Shown here: in pieces, positions 1-7,412 of the stretch
How the letters are laid out: every line of letters starts with the position of its first letter
How positions within the stretch are numbered: position 1 is the stretch's first letter
Assembly (NCBI GenBank): GCA_937927725.1
Contig: CALBSE010000053.1
Coordinates: 1-11,182 of the forward strand
From: an uncultured Actinomycetes bacterium
Lineage (GTDB): Bacteria; Actinomycetota; Acidimicrobiia; Acidimicrobiales; Acidimicrobilacustridaceae
Length of the DNA stretch: 11,182 bases
Reading direction: 5' to 3'
Notes under the pieces: generated by a model
What the model saw: only the letters and a program-made list of their open reading frames with translations
Told to the model about the DNA's origin: nothing
Database searches by the model: none
Position numbers and translations under genes: made by a program

Positions 1-178
1 GGACCATGATCACGCGTCCCTCGTCGTCAATAGGCACAACGGAAACGGCACCGGGGTGGCGAACGATGTCTCGGCTAAAGGATTCACCTTCGGGAGAGAT
101 GAAGTCAGCTCGAACGAGATCGAAGATGTAACCACCATGCAGGACGACTTCGTCGACCTTGCGGAACCTCTCGTTCAC
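1..178 (-). CDS. NUDIX hydrolase, ADP-ribose pyrophosphatase-like (N-terminal part, runs off the window)
   Basis: The reading frame opens with GTG at 178-176, inside the pyrG stop region, so the two genes share GTGA. This arrangement usually means translational coupling, and no separate Shine-Dalgarno sequence is visible. About 59 residues are present. The segment VRHPGAVSVVPIDDEGRVIM is the typical beta-strand entry of ADP-ribose pyrophosphatase-type NUDIX proteins, which hydrolyse ADP-ribose or related nucleoside diphosphates in the cytoplasm. The NUDIX box itself (GX5EX7REUXEEXGU) lies beyond the left edge and cannot be checked. A NUDIX gene directly after pyrG is the standard actinobacterial order (pyrG-Rv1700 in M. 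tuberculosis), which supports the call. Substrate specificity cannot be told from this fragment. Confidence 0.8.
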   Translation of the reverse strand, partial: MNERFRKVDEVVLHGGYIFDLVRADFISPEGESFSRDIVRHPGAVSVVPIDDEGRVIMV

Positions 179-1821
179 GCCGGTAACGACTCACTATCGA
201 AATCAGGAAGGTGCGGATTGCGACCATCAGACCGTGCGAGTGCCGCGGCGATGAACTCACGGAACAGCGGGGCCGGACGTTCTGGCCGGCTCTTAAATTC
301 GGGGTGAGCCTGGGTTCCGATCCAGTACGGGTGGTTCTTGAGTTCAATGAACTCAACCAAACGTCCGTCCGGCGAGGTTCCCGAGCAAACAAAGTCAGAT
401 TCATCAAAACGGTTCCGGAACTTGGAATTGAACTCGTACCGATGACGATGACGCTCAGACACAACTTCGGAATCGTAGATTTCGGCGACGCGCGAACCCG
501 TCTGAAGTTGCGCGATGTAGGCACCCAAGCGCATCGTTCCACCCATATCGGTGACATCACGCTGTGTTTCCATGAGGTCGATAACGGGGAACGGGGTTTG
601 CGGGTCGAACTCGCTCGAATGCGCGCCTTCCATACCGAGAACGTTGCGTGCGTATTCAATGGTCATTACCTGCATACCGAGGCAAAGTCCGAGACACGGA
701 AGGTCGTTCTCGCGCGCGTACTGCGCAGCTGCGATTTTTCCTTCAACGCCGCGCTCACCGAAACCACCGGGGATGACAATGCCGTCGAGTTCGCCCAAGC
801 GTCCGTCGGCCGTCATGGCTTCAACGTCTTCCGCTTGCACCCATTCGATCGAAACATCGGCGGCATGGAAGAACCCGCCATGCTTCAGCGATTCGACGAC
901 CGACAAATATGCATCGGGAAGCGCCACGTACTTGCCGATAATTCCGATGCGAAGGGGAATAGTTGAGTTCTCGACTCGATCGACGAGGATCTCCCACTCG
1001 GAAAGGTCAATCTCGCGGTCGGAGAATCCGAACATCTTGCATACGTAGTCGTCGAGGCCTTCTTCATGCATGATGAGCGGCACTTCGTACAAGTTGCGCG
1101 CATCGGCAGCATTAACGACCGCTTCGACGGGAACGTCGCATAAATTCGAAATCTTGCGCTTGAGGTCGGGCGAAAGCGTCGCCTCGCTTCGGCAAACGAT
1201 GACGTCCGGCTGAATACCGCGACTACGAAGTTCCGTCACGGAGTGCTGTGTGGGCTTGGTCTTCTGCTCGCCGGACGGGCCGATGAATGGAACCAGCGTT
1301 ACGTGGACATAACAAACGTTCTCTCGGCCGACATCGAGGCGGAACTGACGAATGGCTTCGAGGAACGGAAGGATTTCGATATCGCCAACGGTGCCGCCGA
1401 TTTCCGTAATGACTACGTCAACTGATTCGTCGGCCAGGCGTGTAATGCGGCGCTTGATTTCGTCGGTGATGTGAGGAATGACCTGCACGGTCTTGCCGAG
1501 ATAGTCCCCGCGACGCTCAGCAGCAATCACCGCGGAATAGATAGAACCGGTGGTGGCATTGGAGTCACGGCTCAGCGGTTCGTCGATAAACCGCTCGTAA
1601 TGACCGAGGTCGAGATCAGTTTCGCCGCCGTCATCGGTGACGAAGACCTCGCCATGTTCGAACGGATTCATGGTGCCGGGATCGACGTTGAGATAGGGAT
1701 CGAGTTTCTGCATCGTGACTCGAAGTCCACGGCTCTTCAACAAACGACCGAGCGATGATGCTGTGATGCCCTTCCCCAACGAAGAGGCCACACCCCCTGT
1801 GACGAAGATGTGCTTTGTCAT
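175..1821 (-). CDS. pyrG: CTP synthase (glutamine-hydrolysing)
   Basis: This enzyme makes CTP from UTP, ATP and glutamine, the last step of pyrimidine nucleotide synthesis. The 548 residues match the usual length of about 535-550. The N-terminal amidoligase domain (about 1-270) has the P-loop-like GGVASSLGKG (9-18), the KLDPYLNVDPGTM segment (39-51), the DLDLGHYERF Mg/ATP region (69-78) and Glu140. The C-terminal class I glutamine amidotransferase domain (about 290-530) has the oxyanion strip PGGFGERG (351-358), the nucleophile Cys380 in GLCLGMQ, and the His506/Glu508 pair in QAHPEF. All catalytic residues are present, so it should be active. The ATG at 1821 is preceded by GGGAGG about 8 nt upstream. 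That site could fold against the adjacent CCTCC. The gene lies 108 nt after recN and overlaps the NUDIX gene. Confidence 0.98.
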   Translation of the reverse strand: MTKHIFVTGGVASSLGKGITASSLGRLLKSRGLRVTMQKLDPYLNVDPGTMNPFEHGEVFVTDDGGETDLDLGHYERFIDEPLSRDSNATTGSIYSAVIAAERRGDYLGKTVQVIPHITDEIKRRITRLADESVDVVITEIGGTVGDIEILPFLEAIRQFRLDVGRENVCYVHVTLVPFIGPSGEQKTKPTQHSVTELRSRGIQPDVIVCRSEATLSPDLKRKISNLCDVPVEAVVNAADARNLYEVPLIMHEEGLDDYVCKMFGFSDREIDLSEWEILVDRVENSTIPLRIGIIGKYVALPDAYLSVVESLKHGGFFHAADVSIEWVQAEDVEAMTADGRLGELDGIVIPGGFGERGVEGKIAAAQYARENDLPCLGLCLGMQVMTIEYARNVLGMEGAHSSEFDPQTPFPVIDLMETQRDVTDMGGTMRLGAYIAQLQTGSRVAEIYDSEVVSERHRHRYEFNSKFRNRFDESDFVCSGTSPDGRLVEFIELKNHPYWIGTQAHPEFKSRPERPAPLFREFIAAALARSDGRNPHLPDFDSESLPA

Positions 1822-1861
1822 TGGAGGGGCCTCCCGGCGTTAGTCAACACGTCGGGATTGC

Positions 1862-1890
1862 AGCGTAGCCCCGTTCCGAGTCGCTCGCGA
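1862..1890 (-). promoter_or_regulatory. Possible pyrG promoter
   Basis: The 108-nt recN-pyrG gap holds a TACGCT (1867-1862, minus strand), which fits the actinobacterial TAnnnT -10 form. Seventeen nt upstream is only a poor -35 candidate, TCGCGA (1890-1885). A start near 1855 would give a leader of about 34 nt. I see no clear Bacillus-type GGGC initiation region with a terminator, so pyrG attenuation of that kind is not supported. Weak call. Confidence 0.22.
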
Positions 1891-1916
1891 CGGATCGCTC
1901 GGTGACGTCAGACCGT

Positions 1917-1932
1917 TGACGGGCTGCCGTCA
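1917..1932 (-). other. Stem-loop at the recN stop codon
   Basis: TGACGG and CCGTCA form a perfect 6-bp stem around a 4-nt loop. On the minus strand the stem begins with the TGA stop of recN. No U-tract follows, so it is not a convincing intrinsic terminator. It could slow 3' decay of the upstream transcript or be incidental. Confidence 0.4.
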
Positions 1933-3504
1933 GGAATGCGTACTTTCGAGCAACTCACGAGCATGTTGCTGAGCCGTTGACGACTCTGGAGTCCCGGACA
2001 ACATCCGGGCGAGTTCGGTGACTCGATCCTCGCCATCGACGATCGAAATCTTTGTCGTGGTTGTTGAGTCGGTCGCAACTTTGTCGACCACAACGTGCGC
2101 ATCGGCCCAACTCGCAACTTGTGCAAGGTGCGTCACCACCAGGACTTGGTGATCGACACCAAGCGCGGATAACGAGCGTCCGACCGCGACAGCGGCGGCA
2201 CCGCCAATGCCCGCGTCGACCTCGTCGAAAACAAGAACAGGTGGACCTTCAGTAAGAACGAGACGCAACGCCAGCATCGCTCGGGCCAGCTCTCCACCGG
2301 ACGCAACCTTGGCCAATGGTTGGAGATCCATGCCGGGATTGGCGGCGAACCGGAATGTGACATCACGCCCAGCAACGCCTTCTACCTCGACCTCGAGCCG
2401 AGCCTTCGGAAGCGCCAAATCGGGAAGGTGAGCTTCAACGACCTTCGCGAGTGCGGGCGCTGCAGCACGGCGCGCCTTCGCCACCACTTCTTCGGCATCG
2501 GCAAGTGTTGCTCTAGCGATGAGCAACGATGCATCGATCGTGGCCGCCAGTTCGTCGTGGCCTTCGAGTTCAATCAACCGCCGGTTGGCGTCGTCTCTCC
2601 AAGCGATGACCTCGGCCAAGGTTTCTCCGTATTTGCGACGCAGATCTTGCAGAAGCTTGCGACGTTCGCCAATTGCCGAAAGACGCTCGGGGTCGCTTTC
2701 AATCGATTCCGCCGTGGAACGAAGTTCACGAGCAAGATCGTCGACCTCGGCCTGGGCGTCTCGGAGTCGCGCCACAACGCCGGCAAAGAGCGACCTGTCA
2801 CCAAGTGCGGCAAGCGCCCCGCCGATTGCGTCGGCTGCTCCCCCGTCGGCACTGAGTGCATCGAGTGCGAAGCCGGCTGCATCACGGAAGCCGCCCGCAT
2901 CGGCCAGCAATTCCGCTTCGGTCCGGAGTTTTGTGTCCTCTTCGGTGTCGTCGATTCCGGCGGCGAGGAGTTCGTCGACTTGGAAGCGGAGTAGATCGAT
3001 TTCACGGGCACGATCGCGTGGATCGCCGCCGAGAGAGGAGCGCTGCGACTCCAGGTCGATGACCTGTTGGCGAGCGGTCCGGAGTGGTTGAAGATCAACC
3101 CCGCCGAATCGATCAAGAGCCTGTCGTTGTACTGAACTTGTCAGCAGGGACTGATGATCGTGTTGACCGTGCAGATCGACCAACGCACGTCCAACCTCGG
3201 AGAGTTCTGCGATCGTCGCAAGACTGCCGTCGATATACCCGCGCGAGCGTCCCTTGGCCGGTACGACTCTTCGGACCACACACTCGCGGTCTCCAAGATC
3301 GAACCGACCTTCCACGACAGCTTCGTCGGCTCCGGGACGAACCATCGACGTCTCGGCTTTACCGCCGACGAGCAACTCAATTGCTGTCACAACCAACGTC
3401 TTTCCCGCGCCGGTCTCTCCCGTTACCGCCGTCATCCCCGGGACGAATACGAGAGAGAGCTCTTCGATCACACCGAGATTGCAAACTCGAAGTTCACTCA
3501 GCAT
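1930..3504 (-). CDS. recN: DNA repair protein RecN (SMC-like ATPase)
   Basis: RecN is a cytoplasmic SMC-family ATPase that acts early in recombinational repair of double-strand breaks. The 524-residue product begins with MLSELRVCNLGVIEE, typical of the family. It has Walker A GETGAGKT (29-36), the conserved QHDHQ (114-118), a central coiled-coil region (about 140-350) split by a hydrophobic hinge, the ABC signature ASGGELARAML (401-411), Walker B VLVFDEVDAG (423-432) and the switch THLAQVA (458-464). It is slightly shorter than most RecN proteins (about 550-590), with a short coiled-coil arm and nothing missing from the ATPase head. The ATG at 3504 lies 15 nt after the nadK stop. The upstream AAGGG is a modest ribosome site, followed by the palindrome GGGTCGACCC. 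It is most likely co-transcribed with nadK and tlyA, the usual actinobacterial arrangement. Confidence 0.96.
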   Translation of the reverse strand: MLSELRVCNLGVIEELSLVFVPGMTAVTGETGAGKTLVVTAIELLVGGKAETSMVRPGADEAVVEGRFDLGDRECVVRRVVPAKGRSRGYIDGSLATIAELSEVGRALVDLHGQHDHQSLLTSSVQRQALDRFGGVDLQPLRTARQQVIDLESQRSSLGGDPRDRAREIDLLRFQVDELLAAGIDDTEEDTKLRTEAELLADAGGFRDAAGFALDALSADGGAADAIGGALAALGDRSLFAGVVARLRDAQAEVDDLARELRSTAESIESDPERLSAIGERRKLLQDLRRKYGETLAEVIAWRDDANRRLIELEGHDELAATIDASLLIARATLADAEEVVAKARRAAAPALAKVVEAHLPDLALPKARLEVEVEGVAGRDVTFRFAANPGMDLQPLAKVASGGELARAMLALRLVLTEGPPVLVFDEVDAGIGGAAAVAVGRSLSALGVDHQVLVVTHLAQVASWADAHVVVDKVATDSTTTTKISIVDGEDRVTELARMLSGTPESSTAQQHARELLESTHS

Positions 3505-3519
3505 TGGGTCGACCCTTGA

Positions 3520-4380
3520 CTATCGATCGGAGAGACCGAACTTGGCCTTGAGGATGGCGTGGAAATCGCGAGGTCCGGAAAGTACAAGCCGAGCGACATG
3601 ATTTGATGCACGACAACGGACAACGTCGCCTGGTTGCAGATCGCCGAGGTGACGACCGTCGACCACTAACGCGGCTTCGCGATTCCCAGACACGGTCAGA
3701 CAAACATCGGAATCGTCATCGAGAATAAGTGTGCGATCGAAAAGCATGTGCGGCGATACCGGAGTGAGAAGGAGCGCTCGATGCGTTGGCTCGACGATTG
3801 GCCCACGAGCCGAAAAGGCATAGGCCGTTGATCCTGTAGCGGTCGCAACGATGAGGCCATCGGCCGCGTACGGGGTGAAATAAGCGCCATCGAGAGCGAC
3901 ATCGAGGCGAATGGTGTGTCCGGCCGCCGTCTTTTCGAGCACAGCTTCGTTGAGGGCGAGCACCGAAGTCTCGGACGCACCACCGGAAGGTGCTTCGATT
4001 TCGATATCGAGCAACATTCGTTCTTCGATGAGATGTTCGCCCGCAAGAACTCGCTCAAGCGCCGGCCGGAGGCCATCGGGCTCGATGTCGGTGAGGTAAC
4101 CAAGTGTTCCGAGATTGACCCCGAGAACCGGAACCTCGTGGCGAGCAACAAGTGCAACGGTTCGAAGCATCGTTCCGTCGCCACCGAGACTCACAGCAAG
4201 ATCGAGACCCTCGACCAGTTCGGCCTCGGAAACACCGAGATCGGCACGACCAAGGCGAGTGGCATCTTCAGCCGGAAGGACAACTCGGTGGCCATCGGCG
4301 AGGAGCCACGCAATGGTGTCGAGCGCGACCGAAGCGGCTTCGTTTCGTTCGGGGTGCACAACAAATGCAAACGCGGACAT
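3520..4380 (-). CDS. nadK: NAD kinase
   Basis: NadK phosphorylates NAD to NADP, using ATP or polyphosphate in actinobacteria. The chosen start is the ATG at 4380, giving 286 residues beginning MSAFAFVVHPERNE. It has a strong GGGAGAAGG ribosome site inside the end of tlyA and lies 2 nt after the tlyA stop. An upstream in-frame ATG at 4422 would add 14 Arg-rich residues inside tlyA and is unlikely. Family motifs are GGDGT (66-70), the NLGTLGYL loop (89-96), the NE pair (144-145) that contacts the nicotinamide ribose, and the glycine-rich DGLIVATATGSTAY (174-187). All are intact. The position between tlyA and recN is the classic tlyA-ppnK-recN order of actinobacteria and many Firmicutes. Confidence 0.97.
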   Translation of the reverse strand: MSAFAFVVHPERNEAASVALDTIAWLLADGHRVVLPAEDATRLGRADLGVSEAELVEGLDLAVSLGGDGTMLRTVALVARHEVPVLGVNLGTLGYLTDIEPDGLRPALERVLAGEHLIEERMLLDIEIEAPSGGASETSVLALNEAVLEKTAAGHTIRLDVALDGAYFTPYAADGLIVATATGSTAYAFSARGPIVEPTHRALLLTPVSPHMLFDRTLILDDDSDVCLTVSGNREAALVVDGRHLGDLQPGDVVRCRASNHVARLVLSGPRDFHAILKAKFGLSDR

Positions 4381-4382
4381 GG

Positions 4383-5243
4383 TCAGCCTTCTCCCTCGAC
4401 GGGTTCGACAACGTCGAGGCAACCGGTAACGAGATCGAAGGCCGCATCGAGAGCGGCGGCGTCGAGCGCGCCGTGACGACCGATGGGGTCGAGCGAACCA
4501 GCAAACCGTCCGAGGAGAATGAACTCCACGTTGCCGTCGGAGCCAGTGATAGGCGAAACCATGACCCCCATGATGGCCGCATTCCGCTCAAGAAGCGCAG
4601 CCGATACTTCCGCGAGCACTCGACGCCAGATTTGTGGGTTATCGATGATGCCCTTGCCCTTGCTCACTTCCGTGCGTCCAGCCTCGAACTGAGGCTTCAC
4701 CAGCAACGCATAGATCCCGCCAGGGGTCGCAACTGCGCTTAGCGTGTCGAGAACGAGCGCAAGGGAAATAAACGACAGGTCACCGACTACCAGATCGACC
4801 TGTGGGCCGAGATCGACCGGATCGACGGTACGGAGATTGGTGCGTTCCATCGAGTGCACCCGAGGGTCGCCAACTAACTTTTCGTGGAGTTGGTTGTGCC
4901 CTACGTCAACTGCCACAACCTCAGAAGCTCCGTATTGGAGAACACAATCGGTGAAACCACCGGTGGAGGCTCCGGCATCAAGAATCCGGGCGCCCTTGAT
5001 CAAGGGCTGCAATTCGAAATGCTCGATGGCCCCTGCGATCTTTGCTCCGGCTCGACTCACAAACTTTGGCGGCGGACCATGGACAAGTACCGCTTCTGAC
5101 GCGTCGACCATGCGCGAGGCCTTTGTCGCTGGAGCGCCGCCGACCGTGACGCGACCAGCAGCGATATCAGCCTGGGCGCGTTCACGAGATGGTGAGAGGC
5201 CACGACGAACAAGTTCGAGATCGAGACGGCGACGTGCGCTCAT
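4383..5243 (-). CDS. tlyA: TlyA family rRNA 2'-O-methyltransferase (16S/23S rRNA cytidine)
   Basis: TlyA proteins transfer a methyl group from SAM to the 2'-OH of rRNA cytidines: C1920 in 23S and, in the mycobacterial type, C1409 in 16S. Loss of methylation causes capreomycin resistance. The 286-residue protein starts with an S4 RNA-binding domain (about 4-62, RRRLDLELVRRGLSPSRERA). The linker FVSRAGAK and an FtsJ-type Rossmann fold follow, with the SAM motif ILDAGASTGGFTD (87-99). The proposed catalytic K-D-K-E residues are Lys68, Asp155 (VGDLSF), Lys183 (LVKPQFE) and Glu240. The C-terminus is about 18 residues longer than the 268-residue M. tuberculosis protein. The ATG at 5243 lies 11 nt after the HAD gene stop without a strong ribosome site, which suggests coupling. 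Whether it modifies one or both sites cannot be read from sequence alone. Confidence 0.95.
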   Translation of the reverse strand: MSARRRLDLELVRRGLSPSRERAQADIAAGRVTVGGAPATKASRMVDASEAVLVHGPPPKFVSRAGAKIAGAIEHFELQPLIKGARILDAGASTGGFTDCVLQYGASEVVAVDVGHNQLHEKLVGDPRVHSMERTNLRTVDPVDLGPQVDLVVGDLSFISLALVLDTLSAVATPGGIYALLVKPQFEAGRTEVSKGKGIIDNPQIWRRVLAEVSAALLERNAAIMGVMVSPITGSDGNVEFILLGRFAGSLDPIGRHGALDAAALDAAFDLVTGCLDVVEPVEGEG

Positions 5244-5254
5244 AAACGGTGACG

Positions 5255-6037
5255 CTACCTACCGGGTTCGCGACGCGATAGGGCCTCGGAGACCAACGAG
5301 TGCAGCGAGTCCGCCACCACATCCGGATCGGGATCAACGGGAAGATCGGCTCGTGAGGTGACACCGGTAAGGACCAGGCCGAACTCCCAACCGAGCGTGA
5401 GCGCGAACCGTCCATCGGTATCGGGGCGATCACCAACCATGATCCCGTCGGTGCCGAGCAGTTCATGCACCATGTCAGCAATTGGCTGGTAGGGCTTGCC
5501 GGCAATCTCGGGGCTCACGCCCGAGGCAACAGCGATAGAGGCGAGTAGAGCCCCGCCGCCCGGCACAGGCCCAGCTGCGGTGGGGTAGGTGGAGTCGTCG
5601 TTGGTACCGAGCAGCCGAGCACCGTTTCGAACAGCCGTCGAGGCTGCAGTCATGCGGTCATAGTCGAACGTCGGGTGATAGCCGACGACGACGACATCGA
5701 CCGAGACACCCCGCGCCGCTGGATCACTGGCATCAAGGGTTTCGACATTTCGCCGTTGCAATTCATCCACCACTCCAGGACCGGCGCACACAAGCGCCCG
5801 CGCTCCACTTGGCACCAGAGCAGCAGCAGCCATCGCCGAGGTGATCACACCATTCGATGCATCGATTCCGTGACGTTCGAGTTTCGCGGCGATGTCCTCG
5901 CGTCGACCAAACGAGAAGTTCGTGACGAATCCGACATGCTCGCCCGCCGCACGCAGTGCTGCGATGGCTTCGGGAGCACCCGCTATGGCCTCGTCCTCCA
6001 GCCACACCACTCCATCGAGATCAAGGGCCCATGCCAT
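5255..6037 (-). CDS. HAD-superfamily subclass IIA phosphatase (Rv1692/NagD-like)
   Basis: This 260-residue cytoplasmic protein has the full HAD catalytic set. Motif I is DLDGV (Asp6 nucleophile, Asp8 acid/base), motif II is TNFS (Thr39-Asn40), Lys181 lies in GKPY, and motif IV is GDRPDTD (Asp203 and Asp208). The long C2-type cap between motifs II and III (about 70-175) puts it in the NagD/phosphoglycolate phosphatase-like IIA group. The orthologous neighbour of tlyA in M. tuberculosis, Rv1692, was reported as a glycerol-3-phosphate phosphatase in polar-lipid turnover. I infer a similar sugar- or polyol-phosphate substrate here. The ATG at 6037 has a GGGAG ribosome site about 10 nt upstream. 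The N-terminus is very short, with the nucleophile already at residue 6. It appears to be the first gene of the HAD-tlyA-nadK-recN operon, divergent from the DUF1015 gene. Confidence 0.9.
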   Translation of the reverse strand: MAWALDLDGVVWLEDEAIAGAPEAIAALRAAGEHVGFVTNFSFGRREDIAAKLERHGIDASNGVITSAMAAAALVPSGARALVCAGPGVVDELQRRNVETLDASDPAARGVSVDVVVVGYHPTFDYDRMTAASTAVRNGARLLGTNDDSTYPTAAGPVPGGGALLASIAVASGVSPEIAGKPYQPIADMVHELLGTDGIMVGDRPDTDGRFALTLGWEFGLVLTGVTSRADLPVDPDPDVVADSLHSLVSEALSRREPGR

Positions 6038-6054
6038 GTTGAGAGTCTCCCACC

Positions 6055-6083
6055 CTTACAACACAATCGTGACGACCGACCAA
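6055..6083 (-). promoter_or_regulatory. Possible promoter of the HAD-tlyA-nadK-recN operon
   Basis: In the 91-bp divergent region, the minus strand carries TTGGTC (6083-6078) and TGTAAG (6060-6055) with a 17-nt spacer. The matches to TTGACA/TATAAT are 3/6 and 4/6, so this is only suggestive. It lies just upstream of the GGGAG ribosome site of the HAD gene and would leave a short leader. Confidence 0.25.
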
Positions 6084-6094
6084 ATTCGTTCGCG

Positions 6095-6122
6095 TCGACC
6101 ACCTCGACGCGTCTGCTAGTAC
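6095..6122 (+). promoter_or_regulatory. Possible leaderless promoter of the DUF1015 gene
   Basis: TCGACC (6095-6100, 4/6 to TTGACA) and TAGTAC (6117-6122) are separated by 16 nt. The -10 candidate ends 6 nt before the GTG start at 6129, the distance expected if transcription starts on the start codon itself. No Shine-Dalgarno sequence precedes the GTG, which agrees with a leaderless mRNA. The -10 lacks the final T of TAnnnT, so confidence is limited. Confidence 0.3.
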
Positions 6123-6128
6123 TACTCA

Positions 6129-7313
6129 GTGCCACGCTTCGAACCATTCATCGGGATTCGCTACGACACCGCAACGCTTGATCCGGCGCTCGTGACTGCT
6201 CCCCCGTACGACGTGATCAGCCCAACAGACAGAGCGAGGCTTGTTGGCAATGCTTCTGCAAACGTGGTTCGCATCGATCTCCCGGTTGACGGCGAGGATC
6301 CCTACGGCGATGCGGCTCGCCAGTTCACGCAGTGGCGTTCCGAGGGTGTCCTCGTCGACGATGACCAACCCTCATTCACGGTGTACCGAATGGATGCCCC
6401 CGATGAGAACGGCATCGTGCGTCATACAACGGGCGTTATTGGAGCAATGGAGCTGACCCGACCGGGCGAAGGCGACATTCTCCCCCACGAATTCACCACA
6501 CCGAAGGCCAAGAGCGATCGGCTCGACCTTCTTCGCTCCACACGGTCAAACCTTTCGGCGGTGTGGGGCCTCTCTCCCGCCCGAGGTCTGACTGCGCTTC
6601 TCGACACCAACGAGGTTCCGTTGTGCCGATTCGAGGCCGACGGCGTCGCCCATTCGGTGTGGAGAATCACCGAGGCCGACCGCATCGACGCAATCCGAAC
6701 CGCGATCGGTTCGGCTCCAATTGTGATCGCCGATGGCCATCATCGCTATGAAACGTCTCTCGCCTATCGCGACGAGCGCCGCGCATCGGACGGCGGCGGC
6801 GGGGCGGCCGAGTCGGTCATGACCTTCGTCGTTGAACTCGTGGAAGACGAACTCGATGTCGGGCCAATCCATCGCCTGCTTTCTGGACTGCCCGAAGGTT
6901 TCGATCTCCTCGACGCCTTCGCTCCCTACTTTGACAGTGAGGCCTTTGTCTTTACCGATACTCCGACTGTCCGCCGGCTGCAGGAACTTGGTGGGCTCGT
7001 CCTGGTCGTTCCCGAGGGCGCCTGGTTGCTTCGCCCTCGGGCCGAAACCATCGCCGCAACCCGCGATCTCGATTCCAGCCGTCTCGACCTTGCTCTCGCG
7101 TCGCTGCCCGATCACGCGTTGGTCTACCAACACGGCGTCGACCACATTCGATCTGCCGTTGAATCAGGGGTTGCTCAAGCGGGCGTGCTCTTGCGTCCCG
7201 TCACGATCGATCAAATCATCGAAATAGCCGAGGGCGGAGAGAAGATGCCTCCGAAATCAACGTTCTTTGCGCCCAAGCCACGCACGGGAGTGGTGTTTCG
7301 GTCCATCGAGTAG
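6129..7313 (+). CDS. DUF1015 family protein
   Basis: This 394-residue protein belongs to the widespread DUF1015 family of uncertain function. Landmarks are an N-terminal FEPFIGIRYD (4-13), APPYDVIS (24-31), LPHEFTTPKAKSDRLDLL (118-135), IADGHHRYETSLAYRDE (200-216) and a C-terminal MPPKSTFFAPKPRTGVVF (373-390). These match the family from end to end, so it looks complete. There is no signal peptide or membrane segment. The DGHHRY motif recalls the G-H-R motif of ParB/SerK-like nucleotide-using proteins; this is my inference. The GTG start at 6129 is supported by family alignment and by an in-frame stop at 6117-6119. It is the only plus-strand gene here, sits between two minus-strand units, has its own promoter region and ends in a shared terminator. 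It is not part of the core tlyA-pyrG synteny as I know it. Confidence 0.9.
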   Translation: MPRFEPFIGIRYDTATLDPALVTAPPYDVISPTDRARLVGNASANVVRIDLPVDGEDPYGDAARQFTQWRSEGVLVDDDQPSFTVYRMDAPDENGIVRHTTGVIGAMELTRPGEGDILPHEFTTPKAKSDRLDLLRSTRSNLSAVWGLSPARGLTALLDTNEVPLCRFEADGVAHSVWRITEADRIDAIRTAIGSAPIVIADGHHRYETSLAYRDERRASDGGGGAAESVMTFVVELVEDELDVGPIHRLLSGLPEGFDLLDAFAPYFDSEAFVFTDTPTVRRLQELGGLVLVVPEGAWLLRPRAETIAATRDLDSSRLDLALASLPDHALVYQHGVDHIRSAVESGVAQAGVLLRPVTIDQIIEIAEGGEKMPPKSTFFAPKPRTGVVFRSIE

Positions 7314-7358
7314 TCGTTCCGTCATCGCCCACGGAGGGCAAGGATCAGACAACAACGC

Positions 7359-7388
7359 AAACGGGCCGACCCGAAGGCCGGCCCGTTT
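7359..7388. terminator. Bidirectional intrinsic terminator between the DUF1015 gene and fbaB
   Basis: AAACGGGCCG (7359-7368) and CGGCCCGTTT (7379-7388) form a perfect 10-bp, GC-rich stem around a 10-nt loop. The stem ends in AAA/TTT, so both directions carry U residues after it. It lies in the 99-bp gap between two convergent genes and would end both transcripts. Confidence 0.85.
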
Positions 7389-7412
7389 CACTTCATCACC
7401 TGTCAGAACTAC

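Noticed and set aside
211..966. Long plus-strand open frame antisense to pyrG
   Set aside because: It is a codon-bias shadow: pyrG on the other strand has every catalytic motif, and this translation shows no family motif or start signal.
1903..1910. Palindrome TGACGTCA in the recN-pyrG gap as an operator
   Set aside because: It is a single 8-bp palindrome with no second copy nearby and no known regulator to link to it, so it is too weak to annotate.
2320..3091. Overlapping plus-strand open frames antisense to recN
   Set aside because: The translations are Ser/Arg/Pro-rich and lack domains; recN covers the region with intact Walker and signature motifs.
4381..4422. Upstream in-frame start for nadK at 4422
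   Set aside because: It would add 14 Arg-rich residues inside tlyA, while the ATG at 4380 has a strong ribosome site and matches the family N-terminus.
3916..4742. Plus-strand open frames antisense to nadK and tlyA
   Set aside because: These are shadows of two well-supported enzymes, with no ribosome site or recognisable motif.
6546..7145. Minus-strand open frame inside the DUF1015 gene
   Set aside because: DUF1015 family motifs are continuous on the plus strand through this region; the reverse translation is featureless.
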